This document shows positions 1 to 11,520 of a DNA stretch of 64,000 nucleotides, piece after piece (position 1 is the first letter of the stretch; each line of letters opens with the position of its first letter). The DNA comes from Hirundichthys speculiger. Lineage: Eukaryota; Chordata; Actinopteri; Beloniformes; Exocoetidae. Both the position numbers and the translations under genes were made by a program. Below the pieces are notes generated by a model. That model was given only the letters and a program-made list of their open reading frames with translations, made no database searches and was not told where the DNA came from. The DNA lies in NCBI GenBank assembly GCA_018398805.1, contig JAGFBZ010000561.1:62001-126000 (forward strand). The letters are read 5' to 3'.

Positions 1-420
1 GCTAAAAGTTTATTTATTCTAAAGTGTTCAGGCCCAATGAAAACAACCTCAACCTTATCTTAGTTTAGGAGCAGAAAATTAGGTGTCATCCCGGTCTTTA
101 TTTTAAGACATTTTTGTAGTCCAAATAGCTTTCTGGTCTCAGCTAGCTTCATGGATAGGTGGAGCTGAGTATAATCGGTATCGGAATGAAGGTTTTATGT
201 TGCCTGATTACAGTACCAAATGGAACCATATATAGTTAGAAAAGTAATAGCTGAAGGGCAGAACCCTGAGGAACACCATTACCAACTGTGGTGTGTGAGG
301 AAGACACTAAGACACCCCATTCACCTGAACAAACTGGGATCTATCAGCAAACTATTTCTTGGACAAAGATTGCATGGTTCCTTTAATCCTAATAACACAT
401 TCAAGCCTCTGTTGTGATCA
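1..420 (-). mobile_element. Degraded LINE fragment (L2/CR1-like), probable
   Basis: On the minus strand this stretch resembles the reverse transcriptase region of fish L2-type LINEs. The phrase that reads on the plus strand as gaaccctgaggaacaccat (261-279) is the usual complement of the polymerase PQGS block, and the segment towards position 1 lies where the post-YADD region should be. The frame is broken many times and no ORF of useful length remains, so it is a fossil. The rest of 421-1040 shows no gene or clear repeat and serves as upstream sequence of the rgs gene. Confidence 0.4.
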
Positions 421-1045
421 ACTATAAATTGCAGCACTGATATTTAACAAAACAAGTATAGACACAAGTTCAGTTGTGAGGCTGTGGAAGACAATAGAAA
501 AGATTCAACCCTGACAGTACGCTATAAAATATTCTAGGGAAGTATACGTTCACCACGTGTTGTAGTGAGGTTCTTATCACATTTGTATTTCTATTAAAAC
601 TCGAATAGATCAACATTTCGACCCACTAACTTTCTTCTAGAACCTTCTATTGGAACAATAGCTGTCTAACTGGTATTGTAGAGCCTGACACCTCGCCCAT
701 CAACAGTGAGCTCACATCTATTCACTCAGCAGCTTTCCCAGTCTGTCCAGGGATGAATGATTCTAGCAGTCCATCTGCTCCTCTGTCATCTCTTCATTCT
801 TTTTCGATAAAACTCCAGGTGCCAGTCCATGTTTTGCCTGTCGCAGACTCTTAAGATGGGCAGTGTACCCAAACCAAATTTCAAATATGCAACTATCTTT
901 GCATCTCTTGTTAAAAGGCCACCCAGCCTGTGAGTTGTGTACCACCTCTTGATTAGCTGTTATCGCCTCTATTCAGCTTCCAGTGTCACACCTGTTAGTC
1001 TGACAACAGCAGGTTGACAGATTAGGTCAGAATGGACAGGTCTAC

Positions 1046-1053
1046 TATATAAG
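1046..1053 (+). promoter_or_regulatory. TATA box of the rgs gene
   Basis: The sequence TATATAAG lies 78 bp before the start codon of the RGS reading frame at 1131. That places a transcription start near 1075-1085 and gives a short 5' leader of about 50 bp. No competing ATG lies between the expected start site and 1131. The call is from motif and spacing only. Confidence 0.55.
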
Positions 1054-1130
1054 AGCATTGCATTTCACTTTTTGAAAGCAGAGAGAGCAAAAACAGTTTT
1101 CTACATTAACATACAACTTGAGATTTTCAA

Positions 1131-4100
1131 ATGTGTAAAGGGCTTTCCTCCTTGCCTTCCTCATGTCTTGAGAAGTGAGTATTTTGCTGGGATGCCATGC
1201 GTTGCTTTATGAATAAATAAGTCTGCAATCGCTGCTTTTACGGTCCTAAATGCATAAGTAATTTCTTGTGTTTAAATGTTTCAGGGCAAAAGGGATGCGG
1301 GTGAAGCTAATTCCACCTGGCTGAAACCCACAAACAAAAGTAAGTGTATAGAACCTTGAATTTCAAATAAACCAGTGGTGACGAAGCTACTATTGACTGT
1401 TTTGTGTCTTTTGTCAGGGTTCAGGATGGAAAAAGTTTGCAGGACCTGGAATCGCTTCTAAATAATAAATGTAAGAAATTGAATTTCTTCTAAAAAGACT
1501 AATTCAACAGCAAATGCAGTGGGAGTTTTGGTGTTCAAAATGAGAAAAGAACATGCATTGAAAAATTTTATCTGACTGTTAATACTATATAAGTTTATAT
1601 GTGTATTTTTGTGGCTAAAAAGAAGTATACCTCAAGTACGTGTTATTAAGTTTACTTAAGTATATTTCCTGATGTGTACTTTTATGTACAAAGTACACTG
1701 ATACAATACTGAAATAAACCTTTTAGGTTTACTGTAAGTTTAGTAAGAATAAACTTCTTGTCCACCGTTCAGTGTATCAAATTACATTTTCAAGTGTACT
1801 GCAAATAACCTTGAGGGTATGCTGTTATTTCGATAATATGCTTCCACTCCATTTTTAATGCTGAGTAAGAAAATGTTGATTAAAAGGGCCTGGATAGGAT
1901 ATCCTGTCCTGTTTTTAAATGGACTGTTCTGTGTGCTGCCCAGGTAACAGTGTGAGTGTGAACTGTTTTATTTGGTGGAACCAAATAAAATACCTGGATA
2001 ATCTATTTTGTCACCTTTCCCTCAACTTTTCTTACTCAGCATTAAAAGTGGAGTAGAAGTATATTAATATTAAAATAACAGCATACCTACAAGGCCTCCC
2101 CAATGGCTCAGTGCGCGTGCTGTCACTCATGTGGGAGGTCCAGATTCCAGTCCCAGTTGCATCAGAAAGGGCATCCGGCGTACAACCTGCGCCAAATCAG
2201 TCATACGATTCACTCTGCTGGGCTGTGGTGACACCAAATAGGGAGCAGCCAAAGGGACAAGAAGAATAATATACCTACAAGGTTACTTGCAGTACACTTG
2301 ACAATGAAATTTCATACACTAAACAGAAGTTTATGACTATTAAACCTGGAAGATTACTTTCAGTGTACCTTAATGTGTACTTTCAGAAACTAAAATTGGG
2401 CCAATTTTGTTCCAAGAAGTATACTTGTAAGTAAACTGCTAGTATATTTGTATCAGTGTACTTGGTACATGAAAGTGTACTTAATAACATGTGCTTGAGG
2501 TATACTTCTTTTTGGTCAGGGTAAAGTTAATGTACTTATATTCTGTATTCTTCAAAAAAAAAACTTTAAGTGAACAGTTCTCTGCTTATGAGCAAAGATT
2601 CAAGAACCAAGCTATGAAAACTTCCACTTCAAAAGTCCATCCTTTACTTCCCTAAGTAAAAATACATCAATATTTTTTTTTTAAATTTTACACTTAGTAT
2701 AAAAAAAGAAGTAATTATGGTTGTCCTGTAGTAGTTAATGTAAGCACAGGCTGCAACTGAGCTCTGTCAAAATAAAGCACCGTAAGCTGCAAGACTTAAA
2801 AATGTAATTCCTCCCAAGTGACAGTACGGATAGGGTCCCTAAAGACAAACTAAAGTCATTTTTTATTTCACATGTGCACACAAAGTGTTTGTCTGCTTGT
2901 ACAGGCTTCTCTTCCAGGCTGCCACCACCTTGTACAAGTTAACTCCTGATGTCATGAAAACTACTGTCAACAGATGTAAAATGAGAGTTCATGGCCTCTG
3001 CTTCCCGAGACCTTAGATATAAAATCCTGTAGAATTACCATCCTTTGAAAACATTCCAACTTATAAAAAGGTTTTTATGAGCTGTTTTTTGCATCATCCA
3101 AATTTTTGTTTTGCTTCATTTGTTTATCGAATTTATTTAGAAATTAAAAACCAACAGTTAGATAGAAATGCAAATGTCACTTGACAGAAAAAGCTTTGGC
3201 TCAAAGATGAATTTAATTAGGGAAAAATTGATCATCCAATGGAGTATAAGTTTCAAACTGTATATATAACGTACAATTACCTTAACTTAGTACTTTTTTT
3301 TTTTCTTAGTAAATTTCACAATTTAAGTCGTTTCATATTTGAGGTATTTTTGTATTCACTTTTATACTTTTGAGTTTAACTACCAGTCTTAGTGGGCTGC
3401 AAATCTGATATTAAGGTTATGAATTCATGCAAAACACATCAAAATGCATAAATATTAGTTTTCACTCTTATTTTGTCAATTCCCCCAATAAGCCTTTATT
3501 CACAGTTCCTTCACAGCCAGAACAAAATGTCACATTCTAGATGCTGGAACTATAATTAACAATCTTAAACCTTTTTTTTCCCTAAAACCAGATGTTCAGA
3601 TAACACTTGAATTTCTGACGACGGTGATGTGTAAGAGTTCTTCAAAGGGTTGAACTGGCTCATCAGAACAGTGTCATAGTTCTGCAGCCAAGCGAGCATG
3701 AGGCTTCCAACTATTCTTGAGTTTACTTCCGTTGGCTTGTTCTTTACCTGTATTTTTTTTTTCTTCTCTGCATAATGCGTGTCTCTCTTTTTTTTTTTTT
3801 AAACTTAGCTGGTCTTCAAGTATTTCGAGCATTCCTGCGTTCAGAGTTCAGTGAGGAGAACCTTGAGTTCTGGCTAGCTTGCGAGAACTACAGGATTTCC
3901 CCTACGAACATGCAGAAGAGCAAGGCCTGCAGCATCTACAGTCAGTTCATCAGCCCTGATGCCCCGCTGGAGGTCAGTGGAGAGAAACACAGCAGTGAGC
4001 CTGAGAGCTCTCTGTGAAATGACAACAACTGAAAGAACCAAGGGCGAAGCTTCTTTGAGTTTTTTTTTGTTTGTTTGTTTTTGACACTAGGTAAACCTGG

Positions 4101-4258
4101 ACGCTGAGACCCGTGAAGCTCTGTTGAGTGTGATGGACTCTCCATCTGCTGACACATTCAGCAAAGCTCAACAGAGGATCTACAGTCTGATGGCCAAGGA
4201 TTCCTTCCCTCGGTTCCTTCGCTCTTGTCACTGTGTGGAGGCAATTAAAGCTTTTTAA
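1131..4258 (+). CDS. R4-family regulator of G-protein signalling (RGS4/5/8/16-like), five exons, frame break in exon 2
   Basis: RGS proteins speed GTP hydrolysis by Gi/Gq alpha subunits at the plasma membrane. Exons: 1131-1174, 1285-1339, 1418-1470, 3809-3972 and 4091-4258, all with GT-AG borders. Exon 1 encodes MCKGLSSLPSSCLEK, the amphipathic N-terminus typical of RGS4/RGS5. Exon 2 starts AKGMRVKL. Exons 3-5 carry the RGS box, with SEFSEENLEFWLACENY, APLEVNLDAETRE and AQQRIYSLMAKDSFPRFLRS, then a short tail ending EAIKAF. As written, exon 2 runs into TGA after VKLIPPG. Dropping one base near 1308-1311 gives 483 nt (160 aa) in a single frame that continues as FHLAETHKQK into exon 3. This could be a sequencing error, an allele or a decayed gene; the intact exons 3-5 argue against an old pseudogene. 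Intron 3 (2.3 kb) holds a foldback element with a SINE. Which R4 paralogue this is cannot be settled here. Confidence 0.85.
1613..2515. repeat. Foldback/MITE element with long inverted repeats in rgs intron 3
   Basis: The two ends are long imperfect inverted repeats. The left arm starts with aagaagtatacctcaag (1620-1636), and its complement closes the right arm near 2494-2512. The match continues inwards through blocks such as gtgtact, agtacactgatacaa and ttactcagcattaaaagtgga. The arms therefore extend for several hundred bases, and the RNA would form a large hairpin. No transposase is present, so it is non-autonomous. The right arm is interrupted by a SINE. Confidence 0.75.
2095..2270 (+). 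mobile_element. tRNA-derived SINE inserted in the foldback element
   Basis: The body starts with a tRNA-like head: an A-box-like tggctcagtgcgcgtgc and a B-box-like ggtccagattcc. A core with gcatccggcgtacaacc follows, then a tail gctgtggtgacaccaaat...gaagaat. It is flanked by a 12-bp target-site duplication atacctacaagg at 2083-2094 and 2271-2282, which shows retroposition into the right arm of the older foldback element. The tail resembles the 3' end of the RTE-like LINE fragment at 44045-44520, the likely source of its mobilising machinery. Confidence 0.85.
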
Positions 4259-4502
4259 ATGTATTCTGTTCACCAGGACCTGTTTGAGAAATAAGACCTG
4301 ATGAATTTACTCAGCTTGACACATTGATTGTATTTAGCTATATATTTTAGTCTTTTTAACCACAAGGTAGTGCTGTACTCATGTGTTATCTGCTGCATGT
4401 TGTTATCAAATGCTAACCTCCTAGTTATGACCCTTAAAAATACAGATGTGCTACACTGTGCCAATTAACTGCATAAACTAAACTATAAAGCACCATTTAT
4501 TT

Positions 4503-4508
4503 AATAAA
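4503..4508 (+). terminator. Polyadenylation signal of the rgs gene
   Basis: AATAAA lies 245 bp after the RGS stop codon, in AT-rich 3' sequence. It is the first canonical signal downstream of the gene. Confidence 0.55.
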
Positions 4509-4509
4509 T

Positions 4510-5202
4510 ACCTCATGACAGAGAACGCAATATGTGGTATTTAATGGAAAAAGGTCTTAACTTACTAATGGATATCCCAAAACCAAGACTTTGAAGAGGG
4601 CTTTTCAATCAAACGATTCACAGTTCTGTCTTCACATTGTACACAATACGCTCATTAAGCAAGTTAAGGTTTTATGTATCAGAACATTTAAAAAAAATTA
4701 TAGTAATATGACCCTTACCTGAGGTGTGAAGTTGAGTTAGTGAGGTCTATCAAATCTAAAGCCAGGATTTCCAGAGATGACAGAGATTTTAATTTGGCTA
4801 CATCTCTGGTAATTTACACTGAACTGAAAACCTGCTCCAGAACTGTTCGTGTCAGTTTCAGATTCAGATGTGTGTGTAAATTTCTTCACAGATTCTTTTC
4901 ATGATCATATTTCAGAAGAAATCATGCTTAAACAGGATTTAAATGTCCTCAGAAAAGGCACTGAAAGGTGATGTCTCTCATTTTAACCAAACTGATAAAA
5001 CTTGATTGTTGAATAAATGTTAGGTTGTTGAATGATTGACAGAAATCCAGTAATACAGTCGTCATCTTGTATATCAAAGTATTTCCACGCTGATCCAAAT
5101 TTAACCACAATACAATTTTGGTTAATTCTTTTCCGCACTGAATTTAATGCTAGCGGTTCTTTAACCTGAACCAAAACTTAATTCACCACTTGTCAAAATG
5201 AT
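4510..5202. other. Gene-free spacer
   Basis: AT-rich sequence between the rgs 3' end and a Tc1 element. Short open frames on the minus strand lack codon structure or recognisable motifs. I see no repeat boundary, RNA gene or regulatory motif I can support. Confidence 0.5.
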
Positions 5203-6413
5203 GAATTGTCAAAGGTATTCGCTCATCTGCCTTGACTCGCATATGAGCTTTAGTTCATCCCATTCCTAACCAATATGTTGGTCCACCCTTTGCAGCGAGA
5301 ACAGTTTCAACTCTTCTGGGAAGGCTGTCCACAAGGTTTAGGAGTGTGTTTATGGGATTTTTGACCATTCTTCCAGAAGTGCATTTGTGAGGTCAAACAC
5401 TGATGTTGGATCAGAAGGTCTGGCTCTCAGTCTCCGCTCTAATTCATCCCAAAGGTGTTCTGTCAGGTTGAGGTCAGGACTCTGTGCAGGTCAGTCGAGT
5501 TCATCCACACCAGACTCTTCCATCCATGTCTTTATGGATCTTGCTTTGTGCACTGATGCACAGTCATGTTGGAAGAGGAAGGGACCAGCTACAAACTGTT
5601 CCCACAAAGTTGGGATCATGGAATTGTCCAAATGTCTTGTTCTGCTGAAGCATTCAGAGTTCCTTTCACATGAATTAAGGGGTCAAGCCCAGCTCCTGAA
5701 AAACAACCCCACACCATAATCCCCCCTCCACCAAACTTTAAACTTGGCACAATGCAGTCAGACAAGTACCGTTCTCCTGGAAACCACCAAACCCAGACTC
5801 TTCCATCAGACTGGCCAGATGGAGAAGCGTCACTTCAGAGAACGTTCCTCCACTGCTCTAGAGTCCAGTGGCGGCGTGTTTTACACCACCTCATCTGACA
5901 CTTTGCATTGCACTTGGTGATGTATGACTTGGATGCAGCTGCTCCACCATGGAAACTCATCCATGAAGCTCTCTGCGCTGTTGTTGAGCTAATCTGAAGG
6001 CCACATGAAGTTTGGAGCTCTGTAGTGATTGACTTTGCAGAAAGTTGGCGACCTCTTCGCACTGTGCGCTTCAGCATCCTCCGACCCCGCTCTGTCAGTT
6101 CACGTGTCCTACCACTTCGTGGCTGAGTTGCTGTCATTCCCAAACACTTCCATTTCCTTATAATACAGCTGACAGTTGACTGTGGAATATTTAGGAGCGA
6201 GGAAATTTCATGACTGGATTTGTTTCACAGGTGGTATCCTATCACAGTTCCACGCTGGAATTCACTGAGCTCCTGAGAGCGAACCATTCTTTCACAAATG
6301 TTTGTAGAAACAGTCTGCATGTGTAGGTGCTTAATTTTATACACCTGTGGAAGTGATTGAAACACCTGATTCAGATAATTTGGATGGGTGAGCAAATACT
6401 TTTGGAAATATAA
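5203..6413 (-). mobile_element. Tc1-like DNA transposon, decayed transposase
   Basis: Terminal inverted repeats of about 25 bp bound the element: aaaggtattcgctcatctgcc near 5211 matches the complement of the right end at about 6382-6405, as in aaaagtatttgctcaccc. On the minus strand a Tc1-family transposase can be followed. Near 6285 it begins with an HTH block (ELSEFQRGTVIG), then RSGRTRELTERGRRMLKR (6143-5835 frame), [16 protein letters not shown] and TEHLWDELERRLRARPS. At least four in-frame stops or shifts break it, so it is inactive. It lies between rgs and the c19orf53 homologue. Confidence 0.88.
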
Positions 6414-6811
6414 TGTATGTGCAAAACTGTTGATTTAATTGTCTGATAAATGTGTCATGTTACTGTTGGCAACCTCTGAGGACAGAACAGGATACATGTT
6501 TTTACATGTCTGTTCTAAACTGGCATTGTTGCAGAAAAATAACTTAATTCATATTAAAAACTAAGTTAGTACATCATAGAACGTGAAATCATTTATTTTC
6601 CATACCTACTTCATTTTGTTCAGGGTTACAGGAATAATGGAAACGATTCCAGGCGAGAGGCAGAGCATATCCTGGACATGTAGCCAATCCATCACAGTAT
6701 AAGGATCAAGTTGAAAGTTTGATAACATTTTTTGCAGCTGTATTACATAAACAACAGCAATAACTGTGTCTTGTTTTACATTAAACATATAAACTTGGTT
6801 CTTTGCACAAC

Positions 6812-7115
6812 CAGGGCCGGCTCCACCCAATTTGGTGCCCTAGGCGAGATTACACCCGGTGCCACCCGCCCTCCGAGCCCACTGCAATCCAATGAATTTA
6901 GGAATTCTTGAATAATTTAGGAACATGTTACTGTTTATTTATTTGTAATGTTAATATGTACTTTTTTTCTAGACAGAAAACACTAAGTGAGGGCGCCAGT
7001 GGGCATAGAAAATTATTTTATTATTAATTTCCCTCAAGGCCAAGGGGACTGGTAGACTGGCGGCGCCCCTCCAGCAGATGGCGCCATAGGCGGGCCACCT
7101 ATAACGCCTATGCCA
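6812..7115. repeat. Dispersed DNA-transposon fragment (CAGGGCCGGC type), probable
   Basis: The segment opens with cagggccggctccac and has the repeated phrases gccctaggcgag and ggcgccataggcgggcc, typical of a hAT-like MITE family common in fish. The right end is not a clean inverted copy of the left, so the element seems truncated or rearranged. GC content rises sharply above the surroundings. From 7116 to 7899 I see only AT-rich sequence, part of which is 3' UTR of the minus-strand gene. Confidence 0.4.
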
Positions 7116-7899
7116 AGAGCACAACTAATGATTATATATATTTTATATTTGTGCTCCTCATACAGTGTGCTCTTCTTATGTTTGAAGTGTCAGGAAATAT
7201 GTAAGCTTTTTACAAGTGTGTATGACACCTGAAGCAGAAGGCCAGGTTTTAGTAATCCAGTTGATAATCAACCTTGAAGACCAAATTATACTTGATCCCA
7301 GCCTTCATATTTCTGTAGCCAGGAAGTACAACCAATAAAAAACAATAGTACAATGATTAACACAACCTCTGAGTAACAATAACAACACTATTTATTTAAT
7401 AAAACCTAAATGCACATACAGTGTGTGAAAACGTATGTTACACCCTTACAGCTTCCATAGGAATTGGGAGGGTAAGTAGCAGCCAGATGCTAAGTCAGAT
7501 ACACTTGGTTCATTCATCATCAGCTAGTATGACTACCTCATCAACATTCTCACAACTGGATTAAAAAAGACACAATGGACAATTAAATAATTTCTCTATA
7601 AAGCAAGTTAATACAATCCACATGCTTCTTATATCAGTCCTAATCTATCCTCAATTTGATAACTTTACTTATTTTTTATATAGTTAAGGGGATACAATAA
7701 TGCAAGGACATCAGAACCTTGAATGAGATGTAATTACAAGACCCAGCGTCACTTGAAAACATGGTCTCTTCAGTTCAGTTGGACGTTCCCGTTAAGTATA
7801 CAATCCACTGATGGCCCCAGTGGAGGTGTATGTCAAGTCCATATTTGTATTTTAACACCGTGAGATTCAGCTCTGTCGTGGACAGAACAGTCCCTGAGC

Positions 7900-8743
7900 C
7901 TACTTGGAAGTGGTTCCAGGACAGGCAGCTCCTGGTTTTCCTTTGCCCGCAGGTCCTTTAATCACGGTCAGAGGCTTGTGTAGGGAGGAGCTGGCCTTCT
8001 GGGTCACCTCATGCTCAATCTTGTTCCTGATGGCAACCTCAAGACCCTTCAGGGCAGCAGAGTTAAAGGTGATGTTGAGCTTTAAGCAGTCAGAAGGCTT
8101 TCAATGTTTTACCTAGTACATGAACTGAGAAAATTCTATTGTCTCACTATCATTTATTGAGTTATTTACACTTGTTCTTACCTTCTTCAGCTTCTGCTGC
8201 TGAACCACTTGAGCTTTTTTGGGTGCAATGATCCTCCCTTCATAAAAGGGGAGAAAAGGACTTTTGTAATATAGATGACTTAGATGTGATCGAAACTACT
8301 TTAACTTTAGAAAAGAAAAGTAATTGGAAACCTTGAAGAAAAGATCTGCCCGCAACACAAGCAATTTAATCTAATTATGATTTGACAATTTGATCGTCAG
8401 TCTGATCAATTAACCACAAATTCCGCAAAGCGCACATGCCAGAATTTGTGATCACAAAACAAGATGGTAGTTTTGGTCACCGAACCAGACGCCGCAAAAT
8501 TTGATGTGTCACATCATTTATTTAGTTTTTACGCCTGAAATGTGCCGCCGCACGTGCAGATAACGACAGCGACGGATCTCGTTTGTTCTATAAATGACTC
8601 TGTTCACACGCTTTTTCGGTAGACACTCCCAACCATAATATTACCTACATACCTCCCTTCTTAGGTCCTTTCTGTTTGTTTGGCTGGTGTTTTTTGGACA
8701 CTCCAGGTCGCTGAGCTTTAAATTTCTTGGAACCTTGAGCCAT
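7900..8743 (-). CDS. c19orf53: C19orf53 homologue (Leydig cell tumour 10 kDa protein-like), three exons
   Basis: Small, very basic protein of the UPF0390 family, whose mammalian member is C19orf53/L10K, a nuclear/nucleolar protein of poorly known function. Exons on the minus strand: 8743-8653, 8237-8182 and 8079-7900; together 327 nt, 108 aa, with all joins in frame. Exon 1 encodes MAQGSKKFKAQRPGVSKK followed by a lysine-rich run. Exon 2 gives GGRIIAPKKAQVVQQQKLKK, the family signature. Exon 3 contains GLEVAIRNKIEHEVTQKASS, matching human LEVGIRKKIEHDV, and ends GTTSK. The fish version has a short insert (LNITFNSAALK) before this block. The start is the only Met in a good context. It lies downstream of mri1 on the same strand, as in human 19p13. 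Upstream sequence 8744-8800 is GC-rich with a GGAAGT ETS-like site. Confidence 0.93.
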
Positions 8744-8997
8744 GTTTGTTTCTGACCCGAGCGGAAGTACACGGAGCGCGTCTTTTTCTTCTTCGTAAAT
8801 GAAGCTGGTTCTCGTCTGGTATTGTTGCATTATCGCCACCTGCTGGCTCATCAGCGTTAGACTGTAAATTACATTTTTCTCAAATTGATTTAGTAATCTA
8901 TTCCACAACAGCTACCTGCCTGAAACTATAATTCAACATTCATTTTAATTTCCATCTCTACTTTGTAGGACGAGCTATTCGCAATAGAAGTATGCAA

Positions 8998-9145
8998 TAA
9001 GATAAGATAAGATAAGATATTCCTTTATTTGTCCCACAATGGGGAAATTTACAATGTTACAGCAGCAGTGAGAATAGCAATAAAAAAAAAAAAAAAAGGA
9101 CAACAATAAAATAGGATAAAACAATATTAAAAACAAACAATACTT
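8998..9145 (-). repeat. Retroposon 3' tail with (GATAA)n
   Basis: Four GATAA repeats are followed by tattcctttatttgtccca and caatggggaaatttacaatg, a phrase found many times in percomorph genomes at the 3' end of a non-LTR element in reverse orientation. It ends in an A-rich, low-complexity stretch. There is no coding content. It is a 5'-truncated copy. Confidence 0.5.
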
Positions 9146-9299
9146 ACAATAGAGAATATATAATAAATAATAACTCTGACTTACGGCCATCACGGCAAGA
9201 TCTAAAGATATCTCAAATATAGGGAACCGTTTGTAAAGTTGGTCAGGCTGACAATAACAGCAACATTTTGTCACATTTAGCTTCAAATCATGTTTTAAA

Positions 9300-9500
9300 A
9301 AGTGGTGTGAATTTTTGAGTCACTTTTTAGCACATTAAACAATATTTGTTAACTTTTAAAATGTATTAAATAATGAAATCTAAATATAAATGTTAAATCT
9401 AAATATTTAATTCAAATGTTAATTCTAAATCTAAAAGTCACATCTAAATGTTATGCCTAAATGTTAAATTTAAATGTTCTGGGTGAAACTAAATATTTAG
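9300..9500. repeat. Degenerate tandem array of ~12-14 bp AT-rich units
   Basis: Variants of aaatctaaatgtta recur about ten times in a row, with clear drift between units. The array is AT-rich and noncoding. It sits upstream of the c19orf53 homologue and ends just before a short GC-richer block (9520-9620) that has an accggaagt ETS-like motif. Confidence 0.5.
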
Positions 9501-9737
9501 CTAATATGCAAATTCAAGATGCCGTCAACCGGAAGTACGAAAATAAAAGCTCGAGGAGGTCTGTTTATTGTGTCAAATAACGAATAAAACAGCGATCTTT
9601 TCCGGAGAAATTGATTCTTCGACATAGATTACAGTGATAACTACCCAAAATAACTATTAAAACTATATTTTACAAGTACCTTGAGTTTTTACTGTCACTT
9701 TTTTGCGGGACTTATAACCTGTAGCTACTAAAGTCAG

Positions 9738-9753
9738 TCACAAGAGGGCGCAC
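9738..9753 (+). promoter_or_regulatory. CTCF-like site between c19orf53 and mri1
   Basis: The sequence tcacaagagggcgcac resembles the core of the vertebrate CTCF motif (CCANNAGRGGGCGC). It stands in an otherwise AT-rich spacer between two minus-strand genes. Motif match only; occupancy is unknown. Confidence 0.3.
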
Positions 9754-11386
9754 TTTGAACTACTCGGTGCAGTCTACTGTTGGTGTGGATTTCAGTAGAA
9801 CTAGTTTTTCAGTTGAGATATCTAAATGAACGACTTAAAATAGTGGGCTCAGGACAGATGATTAAGGCAGTGTTGTCTGCTTACTACCATAGCAGATAAG
9901 TTTAGATCAGAACAAATACAGCTTTCCAAAAGAAGAATGCCATACAAATATTGACATACCTCTGCTTCTGTACTGGCCAAGTTGTTGTTCTTTAGAATAA
10001 GTTGACATCCAACTTTGAAACCACTTCTGCCCCTTACTTGAATGCAGCATAGGTGGCAGACTCTAAATTGTACACTGCTGCCTTAGATGAGAGGTTCCCG
10101 GTTAATCGATTATCTGAACACACATTCCCTATGACATCACCTAAAGGTTTTCAGAAAATTCAGTGAAACTTGATTTCAAAGATGAGGAAATGGGCAGAAT
10201 GAGCATGTCTGGAGGGAAGACACACACCTTAGTTCAATTACCACAAGTTAGCTATTTTAGCTTGGCTTAACACATGATGCTTTGATGCTAGCTACACTTA
10301 CCTTAGGCAGGTCTGTTAGGTCTTTATTCAGAGCTCCATAGTCAAGTTCACTAAAAATGCCAAATACTAAGTAACTGAAGTGATGACAGTCAGCCTCTTA
10401 GCCATCAGTCACTCAAAAGGTCATGCTCTTAATGATGCATTAACCTTTGATTTATATGATTTCCACCTTTGAGGTACATAAAAATTCACCCCTGTAATGT
10501 TATTTTGGATGTGAAATCTAACTATGAAGACAAAAACAATTTTGTACCATACGTTAAATGTTTATTTCTGCTGCAAAGTTGGAGATTTTAACACTGGTGA
10601 TTGACTCACGTTTGGAGCCAGCATCTAGTTGTCTTTTAATAAACTGCGATTTTTCTTATTTTCACATTGGCTTTAGCTCTGAAAACTATAAGCTGGCCCT
10701 TTGGCGTGACACACTGATCCCACATTGCTGAAAGCTGATACACCATAAATGCTCATCTGACAGAAATAATAAAATATAGACTGAAACTGTCAGTTTAAAT
10801 ATGACTAAGGATCTTTTATTTGCCCAAGTGCATGTCATCTCTTCTTCTCCACTCACATCCCTGGTGACTCAATGGGAGGAGTTTAGGACAGGTTTCAAGA
10901 AAAGGAATCAAGGATTGATGAACCAGGAAATGTGATGAGTGTGAGAATATCCAAACTGTCTGCATGACCCCATTTCAATACATTATTCCCTGGCTTTTTA
11001 ATAGCATCCAAATAAGATACATTCCACTCATAACATCCTATACATTGTCCTGTACATGTTTTTATTTTCTTTTGCATGGCTGCACTTAGTCCTGTGTGCC
11101 ATTTTCATCTAGCCTGATAGATAAGACCCACATCTAGAAAGATGTAGGACCTGCAGAGCTGGTACGATTTCTAAACCAATTTTCTTAATCTTAAAAATAT
11201 AACTTTTGTTTCTACCTCTTTGTCTTTGCTTCTTCCAGTTCTCTTCTGCACTTTCTTTCCACTGGAATTGCAGTGGCTGTGCTCTTTATGGTTATTTTTT
11301 GGCAATTTATTGCTCGATTACAACTCAAGTCACTTTATTGAAGAAAAACCCTTATTTTTGTAAACTTTTACATCTTTTTTTTTCCC

Positions 11387-11520
11387 CCTTCAGTACTAAT
11401 GGCCTTTATTTACAGTGAACAACACAGGAAACCAGGGCAAAGAAAGTGAAGACACACAGCAGAGGGTTGCAGGCTGGGAGTTGAACCTGTGAGGAGGAAC
11501 AGACTATACATGGGCTGCCA
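11387..11520. mobile_element. SINE-like repeat, copy 1
   Basis: The segment around acacaggaaaccagggcaaag and gggttgcaggctgggagt shares about 80 percent identity over roughly 90 bp with 27155-27260. The phrase cagcagagggttgcaggctg and a following gaacctgtgag recall the complement of a tRNA B box. Both copies have a T-rich end nearby. It looks like a dispersed retroposon; the family is not identified. Confidence 0.45.

Noticed and set aside
2095..2165. Possible tRNA gene
   Set aside because: A- and B-box-like blocks are present but the cloverleaf is not complete, and it is the head of a SINE with a 12-bp target duplication.
9520..9620. Possible promoter of an unannotated gene with an ETS-like accggaagt site
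   Set aside because: No first exon or open frame follows on either strand within 2 kb, so the motif alone is not enough.
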